DNA of 64,000 bases from Lachnospiraceae bacterium (GCA_024690205.1 JAILCX010000089.1:27112-91111), one strand, 5' to 3'; shown: positions 52,590 through 61,055, numbered from the stretch's first letter. Program-made: numbers and translations. Notes: generated by a model not told the origin, from the letters alone.

Positions 52590-55202
52590 ATGAGAAATTA
52601 TAACGACGGAATAGTAAGGACCAACAAAAGATGTATAGGATGCAATAAGTGCGTGTCAAAGTGCCCTGTTGTGGGTGCCAACGTCAGTGTACTCAAAAAA
52701 GGCAGACCTACCATGGCGGTTTCTTCCGATAAATGCATAAACTGCGGAAATTGTGTTGAAGTCTGCAACAAACAAGCCAGAGAATTCATCGACGATACCG
52801 AAGATTTTTTCAAGGCAGTAAGATCCGACTTAAAGGTATCGGTCCTTATCGACCCTTCATTCTATATCCTTTATAAAGACAAGGCAAACGGAATACTCGG
52901 CTATCTTAAGGAAAGCGGCGTAAACAAAATATACGACGTCGGATTCGGTGCCGAGATAGCTGCTTACATGAATGCGCAATATATAAAGGAACATGAGGAC
53001 GATCCCAAAAGAGCGTTTATCTTAAACTATTGTCCTGCAGTGGTTTCTTATATCGAAAGATACAGACCGGAAATGATCGATATGATGATCCCCGTTCAGT
53101 CACCTGCCATATCGACAGCAATATATGTTAAGAAATATCTTAAGGACGATTCGGCGCTCGCGCTCATCTCGCCCTGTCCGTCGAAAAAGGATGAGATGTT
53201 ATCAACGGGTAATCTTATAAGCTACAATGTCTGCATTTCGAACTTCATAAAAGAGCTCGAGGGCATAAACACGGATGCATACGTTGCCCAAAGCGACCTT
53301 CCCTCAAGAGATGTCGGAGTGCTTTCATCCGTTACCGGATTTTTCGGTGAGATGATCGATATCTATTTTTCAAAGGAATATTCTTCGTTAAGAAAAGAAG
53401 GCATAGACGGAACATTCTTTGATTTTGTGAGTATGACGGCCGCTGACGAAACACCCATGGCCACATACTTTGACATAATATCCTGTCAGGTAAGCTGCCT
53501 TATGGGACCCGGCATATCCATTCCGATGCAGGATTATGAACATGTAAACAAGACTATCAGGGAACTTCGTAAAAAGAATATAGGAAAGCTCGGTGACAAG
53601 ACATCATCCGAGGAGATATACAAAGCTGATAGTGAGATCATGAAGGATCTTGATCCTGCTGATTTTGTAAGGACATACCAAAGCAAATTCCGTCAGGAGT
53701 CTGAGGTTCCCGAAAGCACGTATGAGAGCATCTTTAATACGATGTATAAAACCACTCCCGAAAAAAGGAATGTGGACTGCGGATCCTGCGGCTACAGTAC
53801 ATGCCGTGAAATGGTCGGAGCCATCGCTTACGGATATAACAGGATGGAAAATTGTATCCACTACATGAATGATGAGCTCCTTATGCGTTATTACACGGAT
53901 GATCTTACAAAGATCGCCAACGTTGAGGGCTTTAAGGCTAACGTTAAAAGACTCTACGATGAAAATCCCCAAAAGGAATATGTTATTGGTGTCGTTTCGC
54001 TGAACCACCTTAATCTGATAAACGATCTTTACGGATTTTCACTGGGAGATGCCTATATTAAAAAGGCTGCCGAAATAGCCGTTAAGTTTACTTCAAAAGG
54101 CGGCACCGCAGGAAGGCTTGGAGGAGGAGAATTCCTTATCTGTTTTGAAAACTCGGAAGAAGAGCTTAAAAGAGCGGATGAGGCAACAACCTATTCTTTC
54201 CCCGATATCAACGTTTCCTTCCCCTTAAGTTTCAGGGCAGGTCTTTATATAGACAGGTTCAGGGACGAGACGATAGAGGCCATAATTAACTTTGCATCTT
54301 TGGCAAGGGACAAGATCGAAGAAGACGGTGTGAGCACCATTTTGATATATGATGACGAGCTGCAGGAAAAACTGGCGGCCGAAGCGATGATCACTTCGCA
54401 GATGTACAAGGCCATCACAAAAAAGGAGTTTGCGCCTTTCTTCCAGCCTCAGTACTCTCACCGCACCGGAAAGATAGTCGGCGCGGAGATGCTCTGCAGA
54501 TGGATCAAAAAGGACGGCTCGATCATCTCTCCGGGACTTTTCATCCCCATATTTGAAAAGAACGGATTCATCAAGACGCTTGATAAATATATGTGGGAAC
54601 AGGCCTTTATAGCAGCCCAGAATTATTCAAGCGACAAGTACAAAAAGGTTCCGGTATCCGTCAATATCTCAAGAGTTTCTCTTGATGAGGATGATTTTGT
54701 GGACACCATCAGAAAACTCGATGAAAGGTATCCGATAGACAAATCGGGGCTTCATTTTGAGATAACCGAATCGGCATACTCAAGCAGACAGGATATCGTC
54801 TCAAGAAAGGTAAACGAGCTAAGAAAGATGGGCTTTAAGGTAGCCGTCGACGATTTCGGTTCGGGTTATTCTTCATTAAATATATTAAAGGATATGCCTA
54901 TAGATATCCTTAAACTTGATATGGGATTTTTGCGCGGACGTAATCAGGAAAATGGAGAGATCATCATCCGTAATGTTGTGAGCATGGTCAAAGAGCTTGA
55001 TCTTGAGATCATTTCAGAGGGTGTTGAAAACATCGAGCAGGCCGAATTCCTTAAGTATGTAGGTTGCGATACCATCCAGGGATATCTTTATGCCAGGCCG
55101 ATGCCTGCAAAGGAATATGAAAAGCTTATCCTAGCGGATGCATCCGATTTTAACAATATGAAGTTTGAAAATGAGATGAAAGAAAAAGGTGTCTTTTATT
55201 AA
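52590..55202 (+). CDS. Iron-hydrogenase-like sensor with GGDEF and EAL domains
   Basis: 870 residues. Two [4Fe-4S] ferredoxin motifs (CIGCNKCVSKC at 15-25; CINCGNCVEVC at about 50-60). A hydrogenase large-subunit-like domain follows (to about 390) with reduced H-cluster motifs: NYCPAVVSYIERY, ISPCPSKKDEM and CQVSCLMGPG. An Fe-S motif DCGSCGYSTCREM comes next. A GGDEF domain has GGGEF at 511-515 (Asp to Gly), so it is probably not a working cyclase. The EAL domain has E633-M-L, VNISRV, HFEITESAY, VDDFGSGYSS, LKLDMGF and SEGVEN, so the metal-binding and catalytic residues look intact. It should degrade cyclic di-GMP in response to redox state or a gas. An in-frame TTG at 52563 is an alternative start. 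Confidence 0.88.
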   Translation: MRNYNDGIVRTNKRCIGCNKCVSKCPVVGANVSVLKKGRPTMAVSSDKCINCGNCVEVCNKQAREFIDDTEDFFKAVRSDLKVSVLIDPSFYILYKDKANGILGYLKESGVNKIYDVGFGAEIAAYMNAQYIKEHEDDPKRAFILNYCPAVVSYIERYRPEMIDMMIPVQSPAISTAIYVKKYLKDDSALALISPCPSKKDEMLSTGNLISYNVCISNFIKELEGINTDAYVAQSDLPSRDVGVLSSVTGFFGEMIDIYFSKEYSSLRKEGIDGTFFDFVSMTAADETPMATYFDIISCQVSCLMGPGISIPMQDYEHVNKTIRELRKKNIGKLGDKTSSEEIYKADSEIMKDLDPADFVRTYQSKFRQESEVPESTYESIFNTMYKTTPEKRNVDCGSCGYSTCREMVGAIAYGYNRMENCIHYMNDELLMRYYTDDLTKIANVEGFKANVKRLYDENPQKEYVIGVVSLNHLNLINDLYGFSLGDAYIKKAAEIAVKFTSKGGTAGRLGGGEFLICFENSEEELKRADEATTYSFPDINVSFPLSFRAGLYIDRFRDETIEAIINFASLARDKIEEDGVSTILIYDDELQEKLAAEAMITSQMYKAITKKEFAPFFQPQYSHRTGKIVGAEMLCRWIKKDGSIISPGLFIPIFEKNGFIKTLDKYMWEQAFIAAQNYSSDKYKKVPVSVNISRVSLDEDDFVDTIRKLDERYPIDKSGLHFEITESAYSSRQDIVSRKVNELRKMGFKVAVDDFGSGYSSLNILKDMPIDILKLDMGFLRGRNQENGEIIIRNVVSMVKELDLEIISEGVENIEQAEFLKYVGCDTIQGYLYARPMPAKEYEKLILADASDFNNMKFENEMKEKGVFY

Positions 55203-56107
55203 TGAACATCACACAGCTTAAATACGTAATAAAGATCGCCGCTTCTTCATCCATGCGTGAGGCCGCAACAAAGCTTTATGTATCCCAGCCTGCATTGTCT
55301 GCCAGTATCAGGGAACTTGAAGATGAACTGGGGATAGTTATCTTTGACAGGACGAATAAAGGCATATCGCTTACGGAGGCCGGAAGGGATTTCCTTTCCT
55401 ATGCAAAAAAGGCTGTCGGACAGTATGAGATACTTGAAGACCGCTATTTATCCGACGATACCGAAAAGAAACACTTTTCCGTTTCGACCCAGCACTTTAA
55501 TTTCGCGATCAGAGCATTCACATCCGTTATCAAAGACATGGATCCTGAAAAGTACGTATTTTCCATACATGAGACGCGTACAAAGGAAGTTCTTGATGAT
55601 GTCAAGAACCTGAAAAGTGAAGTAGGGATCATTTCATTTTCCGGCTCAAACGAGGCCGTGATAAAAAAACTCTTTTCAACTTACAAGCTGGAATTTATTC
55701 CATTGATGAAAAGACAGACTTATGTATATGTATGGAAGAACCATAAGTACGCCGGCAAAAAAGAGATATCCATAGAAGAAATGAAGGATTTTCCCTGTGT
55801 GTTTTTTGATCAGGGAGATGATCCGGACTTTTACCTTACGGAAGAAGCATTATCCGATCAGGCTTTTGACAAGATGATAAAATCCGATGACAGGGCAACC
55901 ACTATGGAGATAATATCAGACCTTGGCGGATATTCCATAGGATCCGGAATGCTCTCGGATAAGGATGCCACATTAAAGGGCCTTGTTTCGATCAAACTTA
56001 AAGAAGAAGACCCTATAGAGATCGGCTATATCACCCGGAAAGGCAGTTCACTTTCTTCCTACGGTAAAGCCTATGTGGAAGAGCTTTTGAAATACAAAGA
56101 GTTATAA
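55202..56107 (+). CDS. LysR-family transcriptional regulator
   Basis: 301 residues. The N-terminal winged helix is MNITQLKYVIKIAASSSMRE followed by AATKLYVSQPALSASIRELEDEL, represented here by YVSQPALSASIREL. The effector domain follows from about residue 90. LysR proteins bind a small ligand and usually activate nearby genes. The ATG overlaps the stop of the EAL gene (TAATG), so it is in the same transcription unit, and a terminator follows. The downstream cysteine-type operon, 350 bases away on the same strand, may be its target, but this is inference. Confidence 0.9.
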   Translation: MNITQLKYVIKIAASSSMREAATKLYVSQPALSASIRELEDELGIVIFDRTNKGISLTEAGRDFLSYAKKAVGQYEILEDRYLSDDTEKKHFSVSTQHFNFAIRAFTSVIKDMDPEKYVFSIHETRTKEVLDDVKNLKSEVGIISFSGSNEAVIKKLFSTYKLEFIPLMKRQTYVYVWKNHKYAGKKEISIEEMKDFPCVFFDQGDDPDFYLTEEALSDQAFDKMIKSDDRATTMEIISDLGGYSIGSGMLSDKDATLKGLVSIKLKEEDPIEIGYITRKGSSLSSYGKAYVEELLKYKEL

Positions 56108-56131
56108 GAATAAATAATATATTTACGTATT

Positions 56132-56158
56132 GACCCTGCATTATCGCAGGGTCTTTTT
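56132..56158 (+). terminator. Rho-independent terminator after the LysR gene
   Basis: GACCCTGC (56132-56139) and GCAGGGTC (56146-56153) form a perfect eight-pair stem around ATTATC, followed by TTTTT. Confidence 0.92.
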
Positions 56159-56199
56159 GCGATAAACTCAAGTTATCACCGATAATAAAACATTGCGAT

Positions 56200-56228
56200 T
56201 TTACAAACGGTTTCTTTGATCATATAGT
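56200..56228 (+). promoter_or_regulatory. Promoter of the leader peptide and organosulfur operon
   Basis: TTTACA (56200-56205), 17 bases, TATAGT (56223-56228). Initiation is expected near 56235, about 23 bases before the leader ORF and 227 before the first enzyme gene. Confidence 0.72.
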
Positions 56229-56257
56229 TATTTTAAGAAAAAACAAGGAGCAAATAA

Positions 56258-56371
56258 ATGTTTAACAACAGGATGAACAAAAAAATAAATAATTGTTGTT
56301 GTCGAATGAATAGCTACCGGACAGGAATATGGCAAAGGCGTTCGGCTGTTTGTTTGCGCGTCTTTAGTTGA
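56258..56371 (+). CDS. Cys-rich leader peptide (37 aa), putative attenuation ORF
   Basis: ATG 56258 has AAGGAG at 56245-56250 with seven bases between, as strong a ribosome site as any in the window. The peptide reads MFNNRMNKKINNCCCRMNSY and on to CLRVFS; Cys occupies residues 13, 14 and 15 (TGT codons 56294-56302) and 32. There is no signal peptide or recognisable family, and composition is otherwise Asn/Lys/Arg-rich. It lies between a promoter and an intrinsic terminator, upstream of an operon with a predicted cysteine-forming hydrolase. Slow translation of the Cys codons when Cys-tRNA is scarce would let the downstream antiterminator form. The ORF may act only in cis. Absence from routine annotation is expected because of its length. 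Confidence 0.7.
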   Translation: MFNNRMNKKINNCCCRMNSYRTGIWQRRSAVCLRVFS

Positions 56372-56412
56372 TACGAAAAACAAAATCGTAAAAAGCCATC
56401 AGGTCCGGAGCT
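56312..56412 (+). promoter_or_regulatory. Antiterminator pairing of the cysteine attenuator
   Basis: AGCTACCGGAC (56312-56322), ten bases after the last of the three Cys codons, is complementary to GTCCGGAGCT (56403-56412) with one bulged A: CCGGAC with GTCCGG and AGCT with AGCT. The second segment contains most of the 5' arm of the terminator at 56404-56437, so the two structures exclude one another. A competing helix CGGACAG (56318-56324) / CTGTTTG (56346-56352, two G-T wobbles) could capture the first segment. Confidence 0.6.
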
Positions 56413-56437
56413 TAGCATAAAGCCCCGGATTTTTTTT
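56404..56437 (+). terminator. Intrinsic terminator (attenuator) between leader ORF and operon
   Basis: TCCGG (56404-56408) pairs with CCGGA (56425-56429), and GCTT (56410-56413) with AAGC (56420-56423), with an A/C mismatch between and loop AGCATA, followed by eight T (56430-56437). It stands 25 bases before the first enzyme start codon, so transcription of the operon must read through it. Confidence 0.88.
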
Positions 56438-56461
56438 CGAGTACTGATAAGAGGTTAAGGA

Positions 56462-57796
56462 ATGGATAAAACAGAACAGATCATTATCAATTTAATAGAT
56501 GAACATCGCAAAGAGATAATCTCATTTGCAAAAGACATATTCTCGCATGCGGAACTGGGATACAAAGAGTTTTACGCTTCATCAAGATTCGCCGGTGCAC
56601 TTAAAGAAAAGTTATCGCATGTGGATGAAGGTCTGGCGATAACCGGAGTAAAGGGATATTTAAATGAAGAAAAAAAGGATAACTTTTCACTCGCGCTCAT
56701 CGGTGAGCTTGATGCCTTAAGGATTCCCGAATATAAATACGCAAACCCGGAAACGGGCGGAGCACACTGTTGCGGGCATCACGCACAGCTTGCAGGAGTT
56801 TTCGGAGCATTCCTTGCACTTGCCGATGACAGGGTTAAAGAAGAACTCGGAGGAGAAGTAATTTTTTTTGCAACACCCGCTGAAGAGTACGGCGAAGCCG
56901 AGTTTAAGAACTCACTCATGAAAGAAGGAAAGATCAGATACGGCGGCGGCAAATGCGAACTTATAAGGATAGGAGCATTTGATGATGTAGATGCAGCAGT
57001 TGCACACCATATATCAACAACGGGGCTTTCGGTAGGAAGCGGAACCGGAAACGGATTTGTAGCAAAGGTAATAAAGGTTGAAGGACGTGCATCACACGCC
57101 GCGGCAGCTCCCGAAAAGGGAATAAATGCTTTGGAAGCTGCAACGCTAGGGCTTCAGGCTCTTGCATATTACAACAAGACATTCCGCGATGAAGACAGTG
57201 TCAGGGTTCACCCGATCCTTACAAAGGGAGGAGATCTTGTAAACGTTATCCCGCAGGAAGCTGTCATAGAAACACTGGTAAGAGGAAAAACAATAGAAGC
57301 CTTTACCGATGCAGCAAACAAAACAGACCTTTCATTTAAAGGCGGAGCGCTTGCATTAGGCGCAGGCTACAGGATAGAAACCTCACCCGGATATCTCCCG
57401 ACACTTCCTCAGAGTTTTCCTGATGAACTTATTGATCTTGTAAGGGAAGCAGCAAACGAAGAGCCCAGGATCGTAAGCGAAAAGGAACACAGCGGAGGAT
57501 CGACGGACGTGGGAGATGTACAGCATCTGCTTCCCGTATATACCTTTAACACCGGCGGAGCAAAGGGCGGACTTCACCAGACAGATTTTGAGATAACCGA
57601 TGAAGACAAAGCCTATCTTTTAACAGCAAAGATATTTGCACTTAGCGCATACAGACTTTTGAAGGATGATGCAAAGCTTGGTAGAGAGCTTAGAAAACAA
57701 TACAAACCCGTCTTTAAGAACAAAGATGAATATACAGCTTTTCTTGAACAGTTCAGGAAGGTTGAAGAAAAGAAGCCGGGTGAGGAGAGATTATGA
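56462..57796 (+). CDS. M20-family metallo-amidohydrolase (AbgB-like)
   Basis: 444 residues, zinc-dependent peptidase/amidohydrolase of the M20D group. Metal-binding residues can be read in GGAHCCGHHAQLAG (Cys, His), FATPAEEYGEAE (catalytic Glu pair), DAAVAHHIS and GGLHQTDFE. The dimerisation (lid) domain runs about 200-310. Family members hydrolyse N-acyl or N-carbamoyl amino acids, p-aminobenzoyl-glutamate and short peptides. Next to an ATC-hydrolase gene, a role as N-carbamoyl-L-cysteine amidohydrolase is attractive, though the known carbamoylases mostly belong to a sister M20 branch. AAGAGGTTAAGG precedes the ATG. Its TGA overlaps the next ATG. Confidence 0.85.
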   Translation: MDKTEQIIINLIDEHRKEIISFAKDIFSHAELGYKEFYASSRFAGALKEKLSHVDEGLAITGVKGYLNEEKKDNFSLALIGELDALRIPEYKYANPETGGAHCCGHHAQLAGVFGAFLALADDRVKEELGGEVIFFATPAEEYGEAEFKNSLMKEGKIRYGGGKCELIRIGAFDDVDAAVAHHISTTGLSVGSGTGNGFVAKVIKVEGRASHAAAAPEKGINALEAATLGLQALAYYNKTFRDEDSVRVHPILTKGGDLVNVIPQEAVIETLVRGKTIEAFTDAANKTDLSFKGGALALGAGYRIETSPGYLPTLPQSFPDELIDLVREAANEEPRIVSEKEHSGGSTDVGDVQHLLPVYTFNTGGAKGGLHQTDFEITDEDKAYLLTAKIFALSAYRLLKDDAKLGRELRKQYKPVFKNKDEYTAFLEQFRKVEEKKPGEERL

Positions 57797-58323
57797 AAAC
57801 AAAACTTGAAGGAACGGTAACAAGAGAAAAAATGGTCGATCAGATCCGGCTTGCGGCAAGACAGTTTGCGATGCTCTACTTTCACTTCGTAAAGACGCTT
57901 GTTGATGAATACGGTACCGAAAAAGCTCATGAACTTGTGCAAAAGACTATTTTCGAACAGGCTGTGGACCGCTCGGACAAGCTTAGGGAAAAACGTCTTG
58001 CAAAAGGAGCAGGGACAGATACGGTCGAAGACTTTATGGAAGATATAGACCTTCCGTTTTGCGGATGGATACCCGAGTGGGGAAAAGACCATTGTCCGTA
58101 TGCCGAGATCTGGCGTGAATACATTAAAGACAATGAGTGGTTTAAGGAATTTGCATTGTTCTACTGCGACGTGATAGACACGACAACGATAGAGAACTTT
58201 ACCAAAAAGCTTTCACATCGCATAACACAAAATGTCATAACCGGAGGAACGAGCTGTAAAAGAGAATATTTTGCATCTGAAGCAGTGGAAAGGGGTGAAT
58301 ACACATATGGCAGGAAAGGTTAA
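57793..58323 (+). CDS. L-2-amino-thiazoline-4-carboxylate hydrolase-family protein
   Basis: 176 residues, soluble. It resembles the family named for L-2-amino-thiazoline-4-carboxylic acid hydrolase, which opens the thiazoline ring to N-carbamoyl-L-cysteine. Characteristic pieces are an N-terminal helix (ARQFAMLYFHFVKTLVDEYG), FCGWIPEWGKDHCPYAEIWR with paired aromatic and Cys/His residues, and FYCDVIDTTTIENFTKKLSH, then GGTSCKREYF. Three Cys (near 98, 107 and 127) and one near 160 may bind metal or act in catalysis. Many members of this family are annotated by similarity only, so the reaction is a prediction. The start overlaps the M20 gene (ATGA), so the two are made together. Confidence 0.75.
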   Translation: MKTKLEGTVTREKMVDQIRLAARQFAMLYFHFVKTLVDEYGTEKAHELVQKTIFEQAVDRSDKLREKRLAKGAGTDTVEDFMEDIDLPFCGWIPEWGKDHCPYAEIWREYIKDNEWFKEFALFYCDVIDTTTIENFTKKLSHRITQNVITGGTSCKREYFASEAVERGEYTYGRKG

Positions 58324-59098
58324 AACAGCAAAGAAAAGAAAAAAGTTTACGCTCATCAATCTGCTTCAATGGCTGACTTTGGCAGCGCTTTTAATATTCA
58401 TGCAGGTTGAAGTCAAAAGCGGAAGGATAAGCAAGGTCTTCCTGGCAGCACCGACAGACATAATCGAAAAAGGTTACAAGATGACGGTCGACGGAACATT
58501 GCTCCCTCACCTTTGGGCCACAGTCAAAGAGGTGCTTGCGGGATTCGGACTTTCCGCAGCAGTCGGTATTGGACTTGGATTTATATGGGTTCTCTTCCCG
58601 AAACTAGAGGAATACATGAACGTCTTTTGTTCGGCGATCATGGCGGTTCCCAAAACGGCGATCCTGCCTCTTTTGATCCTCTGGTTTGGAATCGGATTTA
58701 AATCAAAGATAGTCCTCATCTTCTTATTCGGTGTATTTACGATCCTCTACAATACACTGACGGGAGCCAAACAGACAAGGATCGAATACTTAAAGGTCGC
58801 CAGGGTATTTGAAGCAAACAGGTTTCAGACGGTGTTCAAGGTAATGGTACCTGCGGCGCTTCCCTCGATCTTTAACGGCTTAAAGCTTTCAGCAGCAACA
58901 GCACTTACCGGTGTCATCTTTGCCGAGATGCAATCAGCAAGAGAAGGACTCGGATACCTGCTTACGGAAGCACAGAACAACCTTAACACACCGAGAGTAT
59001 TCTTCGTGATCATACTTGTAACAGTCATCTCGGTATTGTTTGTAAAACTTATTTCAACACTTGAATATTCAGTCTGCCACAAGTGGACGAGAGTATAA
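58307..59098 (+). CDS. SsuC/TauC-like ABC transporter permease
   Basis: 263 residues, six membrane helices, of the nitrate/sulfonate/taurine type. A basic N-terminus leads to LLQWLTLAALLIFMQVEV; the cytoplasmic EAA loop is VARVFEANRFQTVFKVMVPA, followed by ALPSIFNGLKLSAATALTGV, then FAEMQSAREGLGYLLTEA. The start is ATG 58307 behind GAAAGGGGTG; a longer frame from 58271 has no ribosome site and would overlap more of the hydrolase gene. It is encoded immediately before its binding protein. Confidence 0.92.
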   Translation: MAGKVKTAKKRKKFTLINLLQWLTLAALLIFMQVEVKSGRISKVFLAAPTDIIEKGYKMTVDGTLLPHLWATVKEVLAGFGLSAAVGIGLGFIWVLFPKLEEYMNVFCSAIMAVPKTAILPLLILWFGIGFKSKIVLIFLFGVFTILYNTLTGAKQTRIEYLKVARVFEANRFQTVFKVMVPAALPSIFNGLKLSAATALTGVIFAEMQSAREGLGYLLTEAQNNLNTPRVFFVIILVTVISVLFVKLISTLEYSVCHKWTRV

Positions 59099-59128
59099 AT
59101 GAACCAAAAGGAAGGAGTAATAACTATT

Positions 59129-60259
59129 ATGAAAAAAGAATTTTTAGGAAAGAAGGTATTATCCGTTTTACTGGTAGCGGCATTGGCGCTTACAACAGCA
59201 GCCTGCGGTGCCAAGGATAGTGCAGCAGCTAACACAACTAACACTGAAGCATCAGCCAATACTGACAGCGCAGCAGATAATGCTGACAGCACAGCAGATA
59301 ATGCTGACAGCGCAGCTGCAACTGAAGGCGGGAACGATGTTATCACGATCCGTTCAAGCTGGCAGAAGGGAATGGCCGGCGCCATTGTAACCTACGGTAT
59401 CGAAAAAGGACTTTTTGAAGAAGAAGGTATCCTTTTTGAAGATGTTCCCAACACAAGTAACGATAACACACTTGCATTGATCTCACGTAACGAGATAGAT
59501 ATCGCAGACGGTGATCCCAGTACACTCATCCCCGGAATCTACAACGGTGTTCCCGGAACTTTGGTCGGAAACATGTGGCGTTACTCAGGATGCTTCTGGC
59601 TCATAGCTAATAACGACATTCAGAGCATTGAAGATCTTAAGGGAAAGAAAGTCGGTACGGCTACGGCAGCAGGCGGAATGAAGCTTTCAGTATTAAAGAT
59701 GCTGGAATCAGCAGGACTTACCGAAGATGACGTAATCCTTATCGCTAACGGTGTATTCCAGGATGCTTACGCAGGATTTACCACAGGTGAAGTTGATGCA
59801 ACGATCATTCATAACCCTTATGCCTCACTTTCACAGGTTGAAGGAACAGGACATCCTCTCGGAAGAGCATGGGATTACATCCCCGATTACTATACGGGAA
59901 CTTTGATCGCATCAAACGACTTTATAAAGAATCATCCCGATGAGTGCCAGAGAGTCGTAACAGCTTATTACAAAGTACATGAAAGAGTAAAGCATGAGTT
60001 CTTTGACGACTTTGTAAAATGGGCTGCAGAATACATGAACACTGATGAAGATGTAATGAGAGATGCCATCGAATCAGAGATCGATGTTTGGCTTGACTAC
60101 CCTGTAATACCTACAGACCGTGTTGCCAACACGATAAAGATATTGAACGAGTACGGATGGCTTGAAGAAGAGATAACGGATTTCAGCACGATCATAGATA
60201 ACAGCTTTGCCGAGAAGGCAGCAGCTGATCTTGGAATAACTGACCCTTACAAGAAGTAA
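59129..60259 (+). CDS. SsuA/NMT1-like ABC substrate-binding lipoprotein
   Basis: 376 residues. Signal: KKVLSVLLVAALALTTAACG with lipobox TAAC. A linker of about 40 residues rich in Ala, Asp, Ser and Asn, partly from a 21-base DNA repeat, separates the lipid anchor from the binding domain, which begins ITIRSSWQKGMAGAIVTYGI. IEDLKGKKVGTATAAGGMK and VFQDAYAGFTTGEVDATIIH are typical of the NMT1/SsuA family, which binds sulfonates, nitrate, thiamine precursors and similar small molecules. An in-frame ATG at 59099 is an alternative start, but 59129 begins the signal peptide and follows GGAAGGAG. The ligand is unknown; the operon suggests an organosulfur compound. Confidence 0.9.
   Translation: MKKEFLGKKVLSVLLVAALALTTAACGAKDSAAANTTNTEASANTDSAADNADSTADNADSAAATEGGNDVITIRSSWQKGMAGAIVTYGIEKGLFEEEGILFEDVPNTSNDNTLALISRNEIDIADGDPSTLIPGIYNGVPGTLVGNMWRYSGCFWLIANNDIQSIEDLKGKKVGTATAAGGMKLSVLKMLESAGLTEDDVILIANGVFQDAYAGFTTGEVDATIIHNPYASLSQVEGTGHPLGRAWDYIPDYYTGTLIASNDFIKNHPDECQRVVTAYYKVHERVKHEFFDDFVKWAAEYMNTDEDVMRDAIESEIDVWLDYPVIPTDRVANTIKILNEYGWLEEEITDFSTIIDNSFAEKAAADLGITDPYKK
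59264..59316 (+). repeat. Tandem 21-base repeat in the binding-protein linker
   Basis: Two copies (59264-59284, 59285-59305) differ at one of 21 bases and encode D-S-A/T-A-D-N-A. A third begins at 59306 and agrees for 11 bases before diverging. The unit is in frame, so copy number changes would only alter linker length. Confidence 0.85.
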
Positions 60260-60272
60260 AGAGGAAAACAAT

Positions 60273-61055
60273 ATGCCTACCATAAGGATTCAGAACGTTA
60301 GTAAATCATACATAAACAGTGAAGGTGAACCGACCAATGCTCTTTCGGATATAAACCTTACGATCAATGAAGGCGAATTCGTCAGCATCGTAGGACCTTC
60401 AGGATGCGGAAAGAGTACTTTGCTTGAGATAGTAGCAGGCCTTATGCCCAGAACCTCAGGTGATGTATACCTTGACGATAAGCTTGTTGAAGGAACGAGC
60501 AAGGATATCGGAGTCGTATTCCAGGATGCTTCACTTTATCCCTGGAGAACGATAAAGAGAAACATCGGGCTCGGTATGGATATTGCAAAGATACCGAGAA
60601 AAGAGCAGGAAGAAAAAATAGCCCGTTACATAGATCTTATGAATCTTAACGGCTTTGAAAACAAGTTTCCTGCACAGCTTTCAGGTGGAATGCGCCAGAG
60701 AGCAGGTATCGCAAGGACTCTCGTTATGAATCCCAAGGTAGTGCTGATGGATGAGCCCTTCAGTGCGGTTGACCATCTTACACGCTGCTCGTTACAGGAT
60801 GAGCTTTTGCGTATCCACAAAGAGGAAAAGAAGACACTTCTCTTTGTAACGCATGATATAAACGAAGCCGTATATCTTTCGGATCGTGTAATACTTCTTA
60901 CACCCCGCCCGGGAACGATCCAAAAAGAATACAAAATAAAGCGCGACTACGAAATGAAGCGTGATGATGTAACTCTTATCGAACTTGCAGGAAAGATAAT
61001 GGCGGATATAACAAGAGGAAGAGATTATAACGAAAACGTTGAATACATGATCTGA
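60273..61055 (+). CDS. SsuB/TauB-like ABC transporter ATP-binding protein
   Basis: 260 residues. Walker A VGPSGCGKSTLLE, Q-loop VFQDASLYPWRTIKRN, signature LSGGMRQRAGIARTL, Walker B VVLMDEPFSAVDHLTR and H-loop LFVTHDINEAVYLSDRV are complete. The Q-loop and D-loop follow the sulfonate/nitrate/taurine subgroup, in agreement with the permease and binding protein. It starts 14 bases after the binding-protein gene. Confidence 0.94.
   Translation: MPTIRIQNVSKSYINSEGEPTNALSDINLTINEGEFVSIVGPSGCGKSTLLEIVAGLMPRTSGDVYLDDKLVEGTSKDIGVVFQDASLYPWRTIKRNIGLGMDIAKIPRKEQEEKIARYIDLMNLNGFENKFPAQLSGGMRQRAGIARTLVMNPKVVLMDEPFSAVDHLTRCSLQDELLRIHKEEKKTLLFVTHDINEAVYLSDRVILLTPRPGTIQKEYKIKRDYEMKRDDVTLIELAGKIMADITRGRDYNENVEYMI

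Larger units (their letters stand above)
56108..56461 (+). other. Regulatory region before the organosulfur operon
   Basis: 354 bases containing, in order: LysR-gene terminator (56132-56158), promoter (56200-56228), a Cys-rich leader ORF (56258-56371), an antiterminator pairing (56312-56412) and an intrinsic terminator (56404-56437). No larger gene fits. Confidence 0.8.

Noticed and set aside
53041..53530. A functional [FeFe]-hydrogenase
   Set aside because: The H-cluster motifs are reduced (single Cys where two or more are usual, no GGC segment), and the protein is fused to GGDEF-EAL, so sensing is more likely than catalysis.
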